Shown here piece after piece: positions 1 to 6,252 of a stretch of 6,598 bases of DNA (positions are counted from its first letter, which is position 1; every line of letters begins with the position of its first letter). This stretch comes from Alphaproteobacteria bacterium (lineage in GTDB: Bacteria; Pseudomonadota; Alphaproteobacteria; Sphingomonadales; Sphingomonadaceae): assembly GCA_028293055.1 (NCBI GenBank), contig JAQGLD010000181.1, positions 1 to 6,598 on the forward strand, in the 5' to 3' direction. A model generated the notes under the pieces. The model searched no databases and was not told the DNA's origin. It saw nothing but the letters and a program-made list of their open reading frames with translations. A program made the position numbers and the translations under genes.

Positions 1-2622
1 GCGGAGCGGGAGGGCCGCGGCAAGCTGAAGGTCTTCCTCGGCGCCGCTCCCGGCGTCGGCAAGACCTACGAGATGCTGACTGACGGGCTCGGCCGGCTGA
101 AGAGCGGCACCGATGTCGTGATCGGGATCGTCGAGACCCACGGCCGGGCGGAAACCGAGGCTCTGGTCGAGGGGCACGAGCTCATTCCGCGCAGGACTAT
201 CGACTATCAGGGCCGCACACTGACCGAGATGGACCTCGACGCGCTGCTCGCGCGCCGGCCGCAGCTCGTGCTGGTCGACGAGCTGGCGCACAGCAATGTC
301 GAGGGCAGCCGCCACCCCAAGCGCTACCAGGATGTCGAGGAATTGCTCGCAGCGGGGATCCATGTCTATTCGACGCTCAACATCCAGCATCTCGAGAGCC
401 TCAACGACGTCGTCGCCTCGTTCACCAAGGTCAGGGTGCGCGAAACCGTGCCCGACAGGGTCCTCGAGAATGCCGAGATCGAGGTGGTCGACATTCCTCC
501 GGACGAGCTGATCGAGCGGCTCAAGGAGGGCAAGGTCTATGTGCCGCACGAGGCTTCGCGGGCGCTCAGCCACTTCTTCTCGAAATCGAACCTTTCGGCG
601 TTGCGCGAGCTGGCGCTGAGGCGCGCGGCGCAGGCGGTGGACGCGCAGATGCTCGATTATCTGCGCGCCCATGCGCTGGCCGGAACCTGGGCGGGCGGCG
701 AGCGGATCCTTGTGGCGGTGAGCGAGCTGCCGGGCTCGGAAGGCCTGGTCCGAGCCGCCAAGAGGCTCGCCGACGCGATGCGGGCGCACTGGACCGCCTT
801 GTTCATCGAGACTCCCCGCGCCGCCCGGTTCGGCGAGGAGGAACGGCAGCAGGTCGCCTCCGCGCTCCAGCTCGCAGCTCAGCTCGGCGCCAATGTCGCC
901 TCGGTGCCGGCGGCGAGCGTGATCGAAGGGATCAGGACCTACAGCATCGAGGCTCGAACCACCCAGCTCGTCGTCGGCAAGTCCAACCGGTCGCGCTGGT
1001 TCGAGCTTCGCCATGGTTCGGTTGTCGACCGGCTGGTGCGCGACACTCCGGGCATTGCGGTCCATGTCCTGCCGCTCGGCGAACGCCAGCCGGGGCCAAG
1101 GCTCAAGGCCGGCGCAGCGTTCGGCCCGAGCGCGTGGGGAAGCCCGCTCGGCTACGCCCTGTCGGCGCTGATGGTCGCCGGGGTCACCGCGCTCGGCGCG
1201 AGCCTCAGCGCCTTCGCCAGCCTGACCAATCTCGCCTTGCTCTATCTGATCCCGGTGATGGCGGCGGCGACGCTCTACGGCCTGCGCACCGGCATCGCGA
1301 CCGGCCTGCTGTCGGCCCTGGCCTATAATTTCTTCTTCCTGCCGCCACTCTACGATTTCACGATCAGCGATCCCGCCAACATCGTCACAGCCTTGATGCT
1401 GCTGGCGGTCGCCGCGGTGACCAGCCAGCTGGCTTCGCGGGTGAAGCTCCAGGCGGATCTCGCGCAGCGCAGCGCGGGCCAGAATGCGGCGCTCGCCGGC
1501 TTCGCGCGCCAGCTGACCGGATTGATGGACGCGGAGGAGCTCGGCCAGACCCTGTGCGGCGAGGTCTCGCGGCTGCTCGCGGTCCATGCCGTGTTGCTCC
1601 TTCCGGGCGAGGACGGATTGAAGCTGACCAGCGCGGTGCCGCCGGAAGACAGGCTCGACGCGATCGACCTGGCCGCGGCGGGATGGGCGTTCGACCACCG
1701 CCAGCCGGCCGGCCGAGGATCGGAGACCCTGACCGCGTCCGACTGGCTGTTCCAGCCGCTGGTGGTCGGCGAGCATTCGCTCGGAGTGCTCGGGGTCGCC
1801 CGCGAGCTCGGCGACGCGCTCCGCTCCGACCAGCTTCCTTTGCTGCTCAGCCTGCTCGATCAGGCTGCGCTCGCGCTCGAGCGGATCTCGCTGGAGAGCG
1901 AGATGGCCAAGGTCGTCCAGCTCAAGGAGCAGGACCGGCTCCGTTCGGCTCTGCTTTCCTCGGTCGGCCACGATCTGAGGACTCCGCTGACCACGATCCT
2001 CGGTTCGGTCGCGGAGCTGCGCCGGGCCGCCGAGGGCGATCCCGCGCTGATCGAAGCGATCGAGACCGAGGCGCAGCGGCTCAACCGGTTCGTCTCGAAC
2101 CTCCTCGACATGGTCAGGGTCGAAGCCGGAGCGCTCAAGCTGGCGCTGGAGCCGGTCGATCTCACCGACGCGGTGACCACCGCGGTGCACGACCTCAAGC
2201 AGGCGCTCGCCAGCCATCCGATCCGCCTCGAAGTCTCTCCGGACCTGCCCCTCGTCCGGGTCGACCCCCAGCTCTTCCATCACTGCCTGATCAACCTGCT
2301 GGACAATGCCGGCAAATATGCGAGGCCCGAGAGCCCGATCCTGATCGCCGCGAGGCGCCGGCAGGACGGGCTGGTCCTGTCGGTGATCGACGAGGGGCCG
2401 GGGCTTCCACCCGGAGAGGAAAGCCGGATCTTCCAGACCTTCACCCGGCTGGAAGGCTCCGATCGCAAGGGAGGAACGGGATTGGGACTGGCGATCGTCA
2501 AAGGGTTCGCCGAAGCGATGGGGCTCAAGGTATCGGCGACGAACCGGACCGAGCCGCGCGGCGCCTGCTTCTCGATCGATTTTCCCGAGCGGCTGCTGGT
2601 GCGTGCCGGCGCTGCGGGATGA
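1..2622 (+). CDS. kdpD: Potassium sensor histidine kinase KdpD, 5'-truncated by the window edge
   Basis: Membrane sensor kinase that responds to potassium limitation or osmotic stress and phosphorylates KdpE to induce the Kdp potassium ATPase. The frame is open from base 1 and codes 873 visible residues; against roughly 890-900 for full-length KdpD, about 15-25 N-terminal residues are missing. Domains in visible numbering: KdpD N-terminal domain about 8-220, with Walker A GAAPGVGKT (14-22), Walker B-like LVLVDELAHSN (about 89-99) and the family block SRHPKRYQDVEELLAAG; USP-like domain about 234-358 ending in the GKSNRSRWFELRHGSVVDRL signature; four membrane segments (DUF4118) about 380-478; GAF-like region about 500-630; HisKA with phospho-acceptor His657 in SSVGHDLRTPLT (codon 1969-1971); HATPase with N box NLLDNAGKYA, G1 IDEGPGLP and G2 GGTGLGLAIVKG. 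All key kinase motifs are present, so it looks functional. The stop overlaps the kdpE start. The ATG at 73 lies inside the Walker domain and is not the true start. Confidence 0.97.
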   Translation, partial: AEREGRGKLKVFLGAAPGVGKTYEMLTDGLGRLKSGTDVVIGIVETHGRAETEALVEGHELIPRRTIDYQGRTLTEMDLDALLARRPQLVLVDELAHSNVEGSRHPKRYQDVEELLAAGIHVYSTLNIQHLESLNDVVASFTKVRVRETVPDRVLENAEIEVVDIPPDELIERLKEGKVYVPHEASRALSHFFSKSNLSALRELALRRAAQAVDAQMLDYLRAHALAGTWAGGERILVAVSELPGSEGLVRAAKRLADAMRAHWTALFIETPRAARFGEEERQQVASALQLAAQLGANVASVPAASVIEGIRTYSIEARTTQLVVGKSNRSRWFELRHGSVVDRLVRDTPGIAVHVLPLGERQPGPRLKAGAAFGPSAWGSPLGYALSALMVAGVTALGASLSAFASLTNLALLYLIPVMAAATLYGLRTGIATGLLSALAYNFFFLPPLYDFTISDPANIVTALMLLAVAAVTSQLASRVKLQADLAQRSAGQNAALAGFARQLTGLMDAEELGQTLCGEVSRLLAVHAVLLLPGEDGLKLTSAVPPEDRLDAIDLAAAGWAFDHRQPAGRGSETLTASDWLFQPLVVGEHSLGVLGVARELGDALRSDQLPLLLSLLDQAALALERISLESEMAKVVQLKEQDRLRSALLSSVGHDLRTPLTTILGSVAELRRAAEGDPALIEAIETEAQRLNRFVSNLLDMVRVEAGALKLALEPVDLTDAVTTAVHDLKQALASHPIRLEVSPDLPLVRVDPQLFHHCLINLLDNAGKYARPESPILIAARRRQDGLVLSVIDEGPGLPPGEESRIFQTFTRLEGSDRKGGTGLGLAIVKGFAEAMGLKVSATNRTEPRGACFSIDFPERLLVRAGAAG

Positions 2623-3308
2623 ATCCGATGGCGAGCAAGCTGCTGATCGTCGACGACGAAGCCGCGATCCGCCGCCTGATCCGGATCGCGCTGGAGCGTG
2701 GCGGGTATCGGGTGGTCGAGGCAGCCGATGCGCGCGAGGCGCTCAACGCGGTGGCGATCGACCATCCCGAGGTGGTCTTGCTCGATCTCGGCCTGCCAGA
2801 TCGCGACGGGCTCGAGATCATTCCCCTGCTCAAGAAGGCCGGAGCGGCGGTGATCGTCGTCTCGGCGCGCGAGGAGACCGAGCCGAAGGTGGCTGCGCTC
2901 GATCTCGGCGCCGACGATTATGTGACCAAGCCGTTCGACACCGAGGAAGTGCTCGCCCGGATTCGGGTCGTGCTGAGGCACAGGCTGACGGCGCAGGCCG
3001 AGGCGCCGGTGGTGAAGGTCGGGGAGATCGAGATCGATCTCGCCGCTCGCCAGATCCGGCGCTCCGGCGCCGAGGTGCATCTCACGCCGCGCGAATATGG
3101 CTTCGTCGCCGAGCTCGCCAAGCATCCCGGCCGGGTGCTGACCCACGCCCAGCTGCTTCGCGCGGTCTGGGGAGCGGGCCACGAGCAGGATGTCGAATAT
3201 CTGCGCGTCGCCGCGCGGGCGGTACGGCAGAAGCTGGAGGCCGATCCGTCCTCGCCGGTGCTGATCCGCAACGAGCCGGGGATCGGCTACCGGCTGATGA
3301 CCGGCTAG
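2619..3308 (+). CDS. kdpE: Response regulator KdpE (OmpR/PhoB family)
   Basis: Cytoplasmic DNA-binding response regulator, partner of KdpD, expected to activate the kdp ATPase operon when phosphorylated. 229 residues, normal for the family (about 225-230). The receiver domain (about 7-118) has the acidic pair Asp12/Asp13, phospho-acceptor Asp56 in VVLLDLGLPD, Ser82 in VVSARE at the switch position and Lys104 in YVTKPFD. The C-terminal winged helix (about 130-229) carries LTPREYGFVAEL, HPGRVLTHAQLLRAVWG and the ending RNEPGIGYRLM, typical of KdpE. The start at 2619 forms an ATGA overlap with the kdpD stop; no clear Shine-Dalgarno precedes it, which suggests translational coupling to kdpD. A second ATG at 2628 gives MASKLLIVDDE, which also fits the family, so the first three residues are uncertain. 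Followed by a convergent intergenic region rather than a further co-directional gene. Confidence 0.96.
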   Translation: MNPMASKLLIVDDEAAIRRLIRIALERGGYRVVEAADAREALNAVAIDHPEVVLLDLGLPDRDGLEIIPLLKKAGAAVIVVSAREETEPKVAALDLGADDYVTKPFDTEEVLARIRVVLRHRLTAQAEAPVVKVGEIEIDLAARQIRRSGAEVHLTPREYGFVAELAKHPGRVLTHAQLLRAVWGAGHEQDVEYLRVAARAVRQKLEADPSSPVLIRNEPGIGYRLMTG

Positions 3309-3358
3309 GGCCTGGGTCCACTCCGCTTCAACCGGCAGGCCTACCGGGTTTGAGCCCT

Positions 3359-3387
3359 CGTCATGCTGAACTCGGTTCAGCATCCAG
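3359..3387 (+). repeat. Short palindromic intergenic repeat, copy A
   Basis: A 29-nt unit starting CGTCATGCTGAACTCG. Its core is a perfect 9-bp inverted repeat, ATGCTGAAC (3363-3371) and GTTCAGCAT (3375-3383), around a 3-nt TCG loop. It is matched at 24 of 29 positions by copy B read on the opposite strand. Both lie between the convergent ends of kdpE and kup. This resembles REP-type dispersed palindromes; I recall similar CTGAAC/GTTCAG units in sphingomonad genomes, but copy number here cannot be tested from one window. It may also act as a transcription or mRNA-end barrier. Confidence 0.8.
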
Positions 3388-3413
3388 TCCTCCACCTCTC
3401 GATGCGCGACCAG

Positions 3414-3442
3414 CTGGACCCTGAAACGAGTTCAGGGTGACG
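3414..3442 (-). repeat. Short palindromic intergenic repeat, copy B (inverted relative to copy A)
   Basis: Read on the minus strand this starts CGTCACCCTGAACTCG and aligns over 29 nt with copy A with five differences. Its inner hairpin pairs ACCCTGAA (3418-3425) with TTCAGGGT (3431-3438) around 5 nt. Two differences in the left arm (TG in copy A, CC here) are matched by the complementary changes in the right arm (CA in copy A, GG here), so pairing is kept. The two copies are separated by 26 nt and could also pair with each other into one long imperfect hairpin. No transposase or target-site duplication is visible beside them. Confidence 0.8.
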
Positions 3443-3486
3443 TCGTGTTTCCAGGCGATCGCCCAGCAGCAGCGGCGAGTATAGCT

Positions 3487-3513
3487 CTGCCCGGCGCGCA
3501 CCGCCCGGGTCAG
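3487..3513 (-). terminator. Weak candidate hairpin at the 3' end of kup
   Basis: CTG-CCCGG (3487-3494) can pair with CCGGG-T-CAG (3505-3513) around a 10-nt loop, with one bulged base. The structure includes the kup stop codon (3510-3512). No T-run follows on the minus strand, so this is not a canonical intrinsic terminator, and the nearby repeat pair is an equally good candidate for the 3'-end structure. Short GC-rich stems arise easily by chance in this composition. Confidence 0.2.
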
Positions 3514-5450
3514 ATCTCCATCTGGCTGCCGAGCGCGACGACCCGGTTCACCGGCAGCTTGAAGAATTCCATCGCCGATTCCGCGTTGCGCACCATCCAG
3601 GCGAAGAGATGCTCGCGCCAGATCGCCATCCCCGGCTGCTTCGACGGGATCAGGGTCTGGCGGCCGAGGAAGAAGCTGGTTTCGATCATCCGGAACTCGC
3701 GCCCGCATTGCCTGGACTGGCCCAGCGAAGCGGGAATGTCGGGCTCTTCCATGAAACCGTAGCGGACGATCATCCGGAAGAAGCCCTCGCCGAGCGACTC
3801 CGACGTCACGCGTCCCTCCGGATCGACATAGGGTATGTCCTCCACCCTGACGGTGAGGATGATGATGCGTTCGTGCAGCACCTTGTTGTGCTTCATGTTG
3901 TGCAGCAGCGCCGGAGGCGCGCCCTGCGGATCGGCGGAGAGGAAGATTGCGGTGCCCGGGACCCGAGTGATCGAGCGTGGCGGGTGGTCGATCAGCATCT
4001 CGAGCGGCATCGAGGCCTCGGAGAGCCGGCGCCGCAGCAGCTTGCGGCCGGTCGCCCAGGTGGTGAGCAGGGTGAAGACGATTCCGGCGATCAGCAGCGG
4101 GAACCAGCCGCCATCGGGTATCTTGGTCAGGTTCGACGCGAAATAGGCGCCGTCGACGGCGAGAAACACACCGGTCACCGCCGCCGCCAGCCAGCGGTTC
4201 CAGCGCCACACGCTGAACAGCAGGACTGCGAGCAGGCAGGTGGTGATGAACATCGTGCCGGTGACCGCGATTCCGTAGGCCGAGGCGAGCTTGCTCGATT
4301 CCCGGAAGCCGAGGACCAGGCCGAGAACGAGGACGAGGAGGGTCCAGTTGACGAAGGGCAGGTAGATCTGGCCCGCCGCGCGCTCGCTGGTGTGGAGGAT
4401 CTTGAGGCGCGGAACGAAGCCGAGCTGCATCGCCTGACGAGTCACCGAGAAGGCGCCCGAGATGACCGCCTGGCTTGCGATGATCGTCGCCGCTGTGGCG
4501 AGGACGACCAGCGGCAGGCGCGACCATGAGGGCGCCATCAGGAAGAAGGGATTGGCGATCGCTTCGGGGCTGACGAGCAGCAGGGCGCCCTGGCCGAGAT
4601 AGTTGAGCAGCAGGCAGGGGAAGACGAGGTAGAGCCAGGCGAGCGAGATCGGCCGCTGCCCGAAATGTCCCATGTCGGCGTAGAGCGCCTCCGCTCCGGT
4701 CACGGCGAGCACGACCGAACCCAAGGCTAGGAAGGCGAGCCTGGGATCGAGGGCGAAGAAATGCACCGCCCACCAGGGATTGACGATGACCAGGATTCCG
4801 GGCGCCGCCGCGATGTTGACCAGTCCGAGCAGGGCGATGATCGCGAAGTAAGCGAGCATCACCGGGCCAAAAACTTCGCCGACCCGGGCGGTGCCGTGGG
4901 CCTGGATCATGAACAGTCCGATCAGGATGACGATCGAGACCGGCAGCACCAGAGGGGCGAAGCCGGAATTGACCACTTCGAGGCCCTCGACCGCCGACAA
5001 CACCGATATTGCAGGGGTGATGATCGCATCGCCGTAGAACAATGCGGTGGCGAGGACTCCGAGCAGCACGATCCCCTCGGTCCATCGCTTGCCGGGCATG
5101 CGGCGGGCGATCAAGGCGAGCAGAGCGAGCGAGCCGCCTTCCCCCTTATTGTCGGCGCGCATGATGATCAGGACATATTTGACCGTGACGACAAGCGTCA
5201 GGGTCCAGAAGATGAGCGAGAGTATGCCGAAGATGTGCGCCCGGTCGACCGCCAACGGGTGGGGCCCGATGAAGCTCTCCTTGAGCGAATAAAGCGGCGA
5301 GGTGCCGATATCGCCGAAGACGATTCCGATCGCGCCGAGGGCGAGCCTCGACAGCGGCTCCGCGGGCCCGTGATGAGGGCGCGCTTCCGGCTGAACATCG
5401 GGAAGTGCGGCGGCGGCGGTCGACAGGGAGGTTGCTCGGCTTTCCCACAA
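3510..5450 (-). CDS. kup: Potassium uptake permease of the Kup/HAK/KUP family
   Basis: Inner-membrane potassium importer, thought to work by proton symport. 646 residues from the chosen start, slightly above the usual 620-630. Family motifs run in order: GDIGTSPLY (46-54), NKGEGG (101-106), [18 protein letters not shown] (140-157), [14 protein letters not shown] (251-264), NYLGQGAL (283-290), [19 protein letters not shown] (326-344), [10 protein letters not shown] (391-400) and [10 protein letters not shown] (446-455). Hydrophobic segments agree with the family's 12 membrane helices up to about residue 467. The soluble C-terminal domain is complete, with [11 protein letters not shown] (563-573), [12 protein letters not shown] (591-602) and the normal ending [12 protein letters not shown]. 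The start is the weak point: the frame opens after a TAA at 5481-5483 and offers only TTG at 5448-5450 as a standard initiation codon before the first conserved motif, without a visible Shine-Dalgarno. The first 30 or so residues are low in conservation signals. The gene converges on kdpDE, giving a local potassium theme. Confidence 0.95.
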   Translation of the reverse strand: MWESRATSLSTAAAALPDVQPEARPHHGPAEPLSRLALGAIGIVFGDIGTSPLYSLKESFIGPHPLAVDRAHIFGILSLIFWTLTLVVTVKYVLIIMRADNKGEGGSLALLALIARRMPGKRWTEGIVLLGVLATALFYGDAIITPAISVLSAVEGLEVVNSGFAPLVLPVSIVILIGLFMIQAHGTARVGEVFGPVMLAYFAIIALLGLVNIAAAPGILVIVNPWWAVHFFALDPRLAFLALGSVVLAVTGAEALYADMGHFGQRPISLAWLYLVFPCLLLNYLGQGALLLVSPEAIANPFFLMAPSWSRLPLVVLATAATIIASQAVISGAFSVTRQAMQLGFVPRLKILHTSERAAGQIYLPFVNWTLLVLVLGLVLGFRESSKLASAYGIAVTGTMFITTCLLAVLLFSVWRWNRWLAAAVTGVFLAVDGAYFASNLTKIPDGGWFPLLIAGIVFTLLTTWATGRKLLRRRLSEASMPLEMLIDHPPRSITRVPGTAIFLSADPQGAPPALLHNMKHNKVLHERIIILTVRVEDIPYVDPEGRVTSESLGEGFFRMIVRYGFMEEPDIPASLGQSRQCGREFRMIETSFFLGRQTLIPSKQPGMAIWREHLFAWMVRNAESAMEFFKLPVNRVVALGSQMEI

Positions 5451-5575
5451 TGGGAAGCACGCGACATGCGCGGCTGGGCGTTAAGTATCCACCGGAGCGC
5501 GATCGCCCCGCATAAAGATTTCGTAAAAGCGCCGGGGATCGAAAGCGCGACCGATCGCTTCGCGCGGCGAGGCGG
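5451..5575 (-). other. Non-coding gap and leader upstream of kup
   Basis: 125 nt between the lysozyme stop and the kup start. It holds a short hairpin followed by TTT (annotated separately) and a -10-like GATACT at 5484-5489 (minus strand), about 30 nt before the TTG; I find no convincing -35 at normal spacing, so this is not called as a promoter. An ATG at 5465-5467 opens a different frame that overlaps the first part of kup for 89 codons; its composition looks like a shadow frame. No purine-rich ribosome binding site lies in front of the kup TTG. Confidence 0.4.
5542..5565 (-). terminator. Candidate terminator after the lysozyme gene
   Basis: On the minus strand GCGCGA (5565-5560) and TCGCGC (5550-5545) form a perfect 6-bp GC-rich stem around a 9-nt loop, followed directly by TTT (5544-5542) and, 15 nt further, a second TTTT. 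It begins about 10 nt after the lysozyme stop codon, a suitable place. The T-run is short, so efficiency is doubtful, and a stem of this size is not rare by chance. Confidence 0.35.
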
Positions 5576-6037
5576 TCACTTCGCGTAGAGCGCGGCCTCC
5601 GCAGCGCGACGGCGGGTGAGGCCCGCCATGACCTTGCCGGCCGCCTTGTTCCATCGCGCGAACTCGGCGGCGGCGCCGGCATAGTCGCGGGCCTTGTGCT
5701 TCTTGAGCAAGGTGCTCGAGGCCAGATTGGCGGTGCCCAAATTGTAGGCGAAGCTGACCATGGCGTCGAATTGATGCTGCGTGGTCGGGGCGTCGCCGAT
5801 CGCCCTGGCGACCGCGACCGCGAATGTGCCGACATCCTTGCGCAGCCGGTCGTCGCATTGCTGCTGGGTCCAGACGATGCCTTGCTTGACGTCGGAACCG
5901 GTGGTTCCCCAGCCGATCGTCCACGGGTCCCCACCGGTCGCGGGATCGGGATAGGCCGCGAAGCCTCCGCCCGTATGTGCCTTGGCGCAGCCTTCGAACT
6001 GTTGAATCAATGCGATACAGGCTGGGCTCGGGTTCAT
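5576..6037 (-). CDS. Phage-type lysozyme, glycoside hydrolase family 24 (endolysin-like)
   Basis: 153-residue muramidase predicted to cut the N-acetylmuramic acid/N-acetylglucosamine bond of peptidoglycan, of the T4/RrrD phage lysozyme family. The catalytic triad is visible as Glu15 (IQQFEG), Asp31 (AYPDPATG) and Thr40 (PWTIGWG). Also typical are FDAMVSFAYNLG (90-101), the helix with EFARWNKAAGKVMAGL and the end TRRRAAEAALY. The Glu-Asp spacing is 16 residues against 9 in T4 lysozyme, through a Gly-rich insert. There is no signal peptide or N-terminal membrane anchor, so export would need a holin or another route, and none is visible nearby. The start at 6037 is chosen because AAGGAG lies 7 nt upstream; a start nine codons further upstream would put the SD inside the gene. 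No phage structural, integrase or regulatory gene flanks it, so it is either a domesticated gene, a prophage relic or a bacterial autolysin-like paralogue. Confidence 0.9.
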   Translation of the reverse strand: MNPSPACIALIQQFEGCAKAHTGGGFAAYPDPATGGDPWTIGWGTTGSDVKQGIVWTQQQCDDRLRKDVGTFAVAVARAIGDAPTTQHQFDAMVSFAYNLGTANLASSTLLKKHKARDYAGAAAEFARWNKAAGKVMAGLTRRRAAEAALYAK

Positions 6038-6044
6038 CGCAAGT

Positions 6045-6050
6045 CTCCTT
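6045..6050 (-). promoter_or_regulatory. Strong Shine-Dalgarno of the lysozyme gene
   Basis: AAGGAG on the minus strand, inside a purine-rich stretch (GGAGAAGGAGACTT), 7 nt before the ATG at 6037. It decides the start of the lysozyme gene and contrasts with the missing SD of kup downstream. Confidence 0.8.
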
Positions 6051-6073
6051 CTCCGACGCTGCAATCGATCGGG

Positions 6074-6101
6074 AGACTAGACTCGTCCCTTTCTCTGTCA
6101 A
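6074..6101 (-). promoter_or_regulatory. Candidate sigma-70-type promoter of the lysozyme gene
   Basis: On the minus strand a perfect -35 hexamer TTGACA (6101-6096) is followed after 16 nt by TAGTCT (6079-6074), which matches the -10 consensus at only three positions. Transcription would begin near 6067, leaving a leader of about 30 nt that carries the Shine-Dalgarno. A GACTC (GANTC, the CcrM methylation motif of alphaproteobacteria) sits at 6080-6084, directly next to the -10. The placement is good, but the poor -10 keeps this tentative. Confidence 0.4.
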
Positions 6102-6199
6102 TCTCCGGTCCTTTAGAGACGCTGCATGGCTGTGGGCAAATGCACTTATTGTCTCCGTCCACAGACGAGCCGGCCAATTATTGCCGGGCGGCTTTCCGG

Positions 6200-6251
6200 T
6201 CGTCCGAGGGAAAAGGTCACGAAAGTAAAGGCGTGGCCGCCAGTCGGACGA
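6200..6251 (-). other. Inverted repeat just downstream of the DUF202 gene
   Basis: TCGTCCGA (6200-6207) and TCGGACGA (6244-6251) are perfect 8-nt inverted repeats around 36 nt, ending next to the DUF202 stop codon (6253-6255). They could form a stem-loop at the end of that transcript. No T-run follows, and arms of this length at this distance are expected by chance several times in a window of this size. The rest of 6038-6252 holds only the lysozyme promoter and leader; I see no convincing gene in it. Confidence 0.2.
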
Positions 6252-6252
6252 T

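Noticed and set aside
3330..3350. AACCGG...CCGGGTT near the kdpE 3' end as a terminator
   Set aside because: The stem needs a bulge, and only a short TTT follows. Too weak to annotate.
3314..3421. GGGTCCA at 3314-3320 complementary to TGGACCC at 3415-3421 as a long-range stem or a third repeat copy
   Set aside because: Only seven bases, and the surroundings do not extend the match to the repeat; chance is sufficient.
3452..3461. GGCGATCGCC palindrome and several other GCGATCGC/CGATCG sites as a special repeat
   Set aside because: CGATCG-type palindromes are frequent in high-GC alphaproteobacterial coding sequence and show no regular spacing or context here.
3361..5085. 574-codon minus-strand open frame overlapping kup, and other long frames such as 1554-2618 (+), 2280-3395 (-) and 3609-4529 (+)
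   Set aside because: They lie in alternative frames of kdpD, kdpE and kup, have Arg/Pro/Ala/Gly-rich low-complexity translations and no family motifs. Open frames of this length are common in high-GC coding DNA.
5198..5467. ATG-started 89-codon frame overlapping the kup 5' end as a possible real gene or alternative Kup N-terminus
   Set aside because: It has a Ser/Arg-rich shadow-like translation and no SD, and the kup frame itself carries the conserved block. It is kept only as a note in the kup start finding.
6130..6164. CTGTGG/CCACAG inverted repeat and TGCAT/ATGCA nearby as an operator
   Set aside because: Arms of 5-6 nt at long distance are expected by chance, and no regulator or promoter positions support them.
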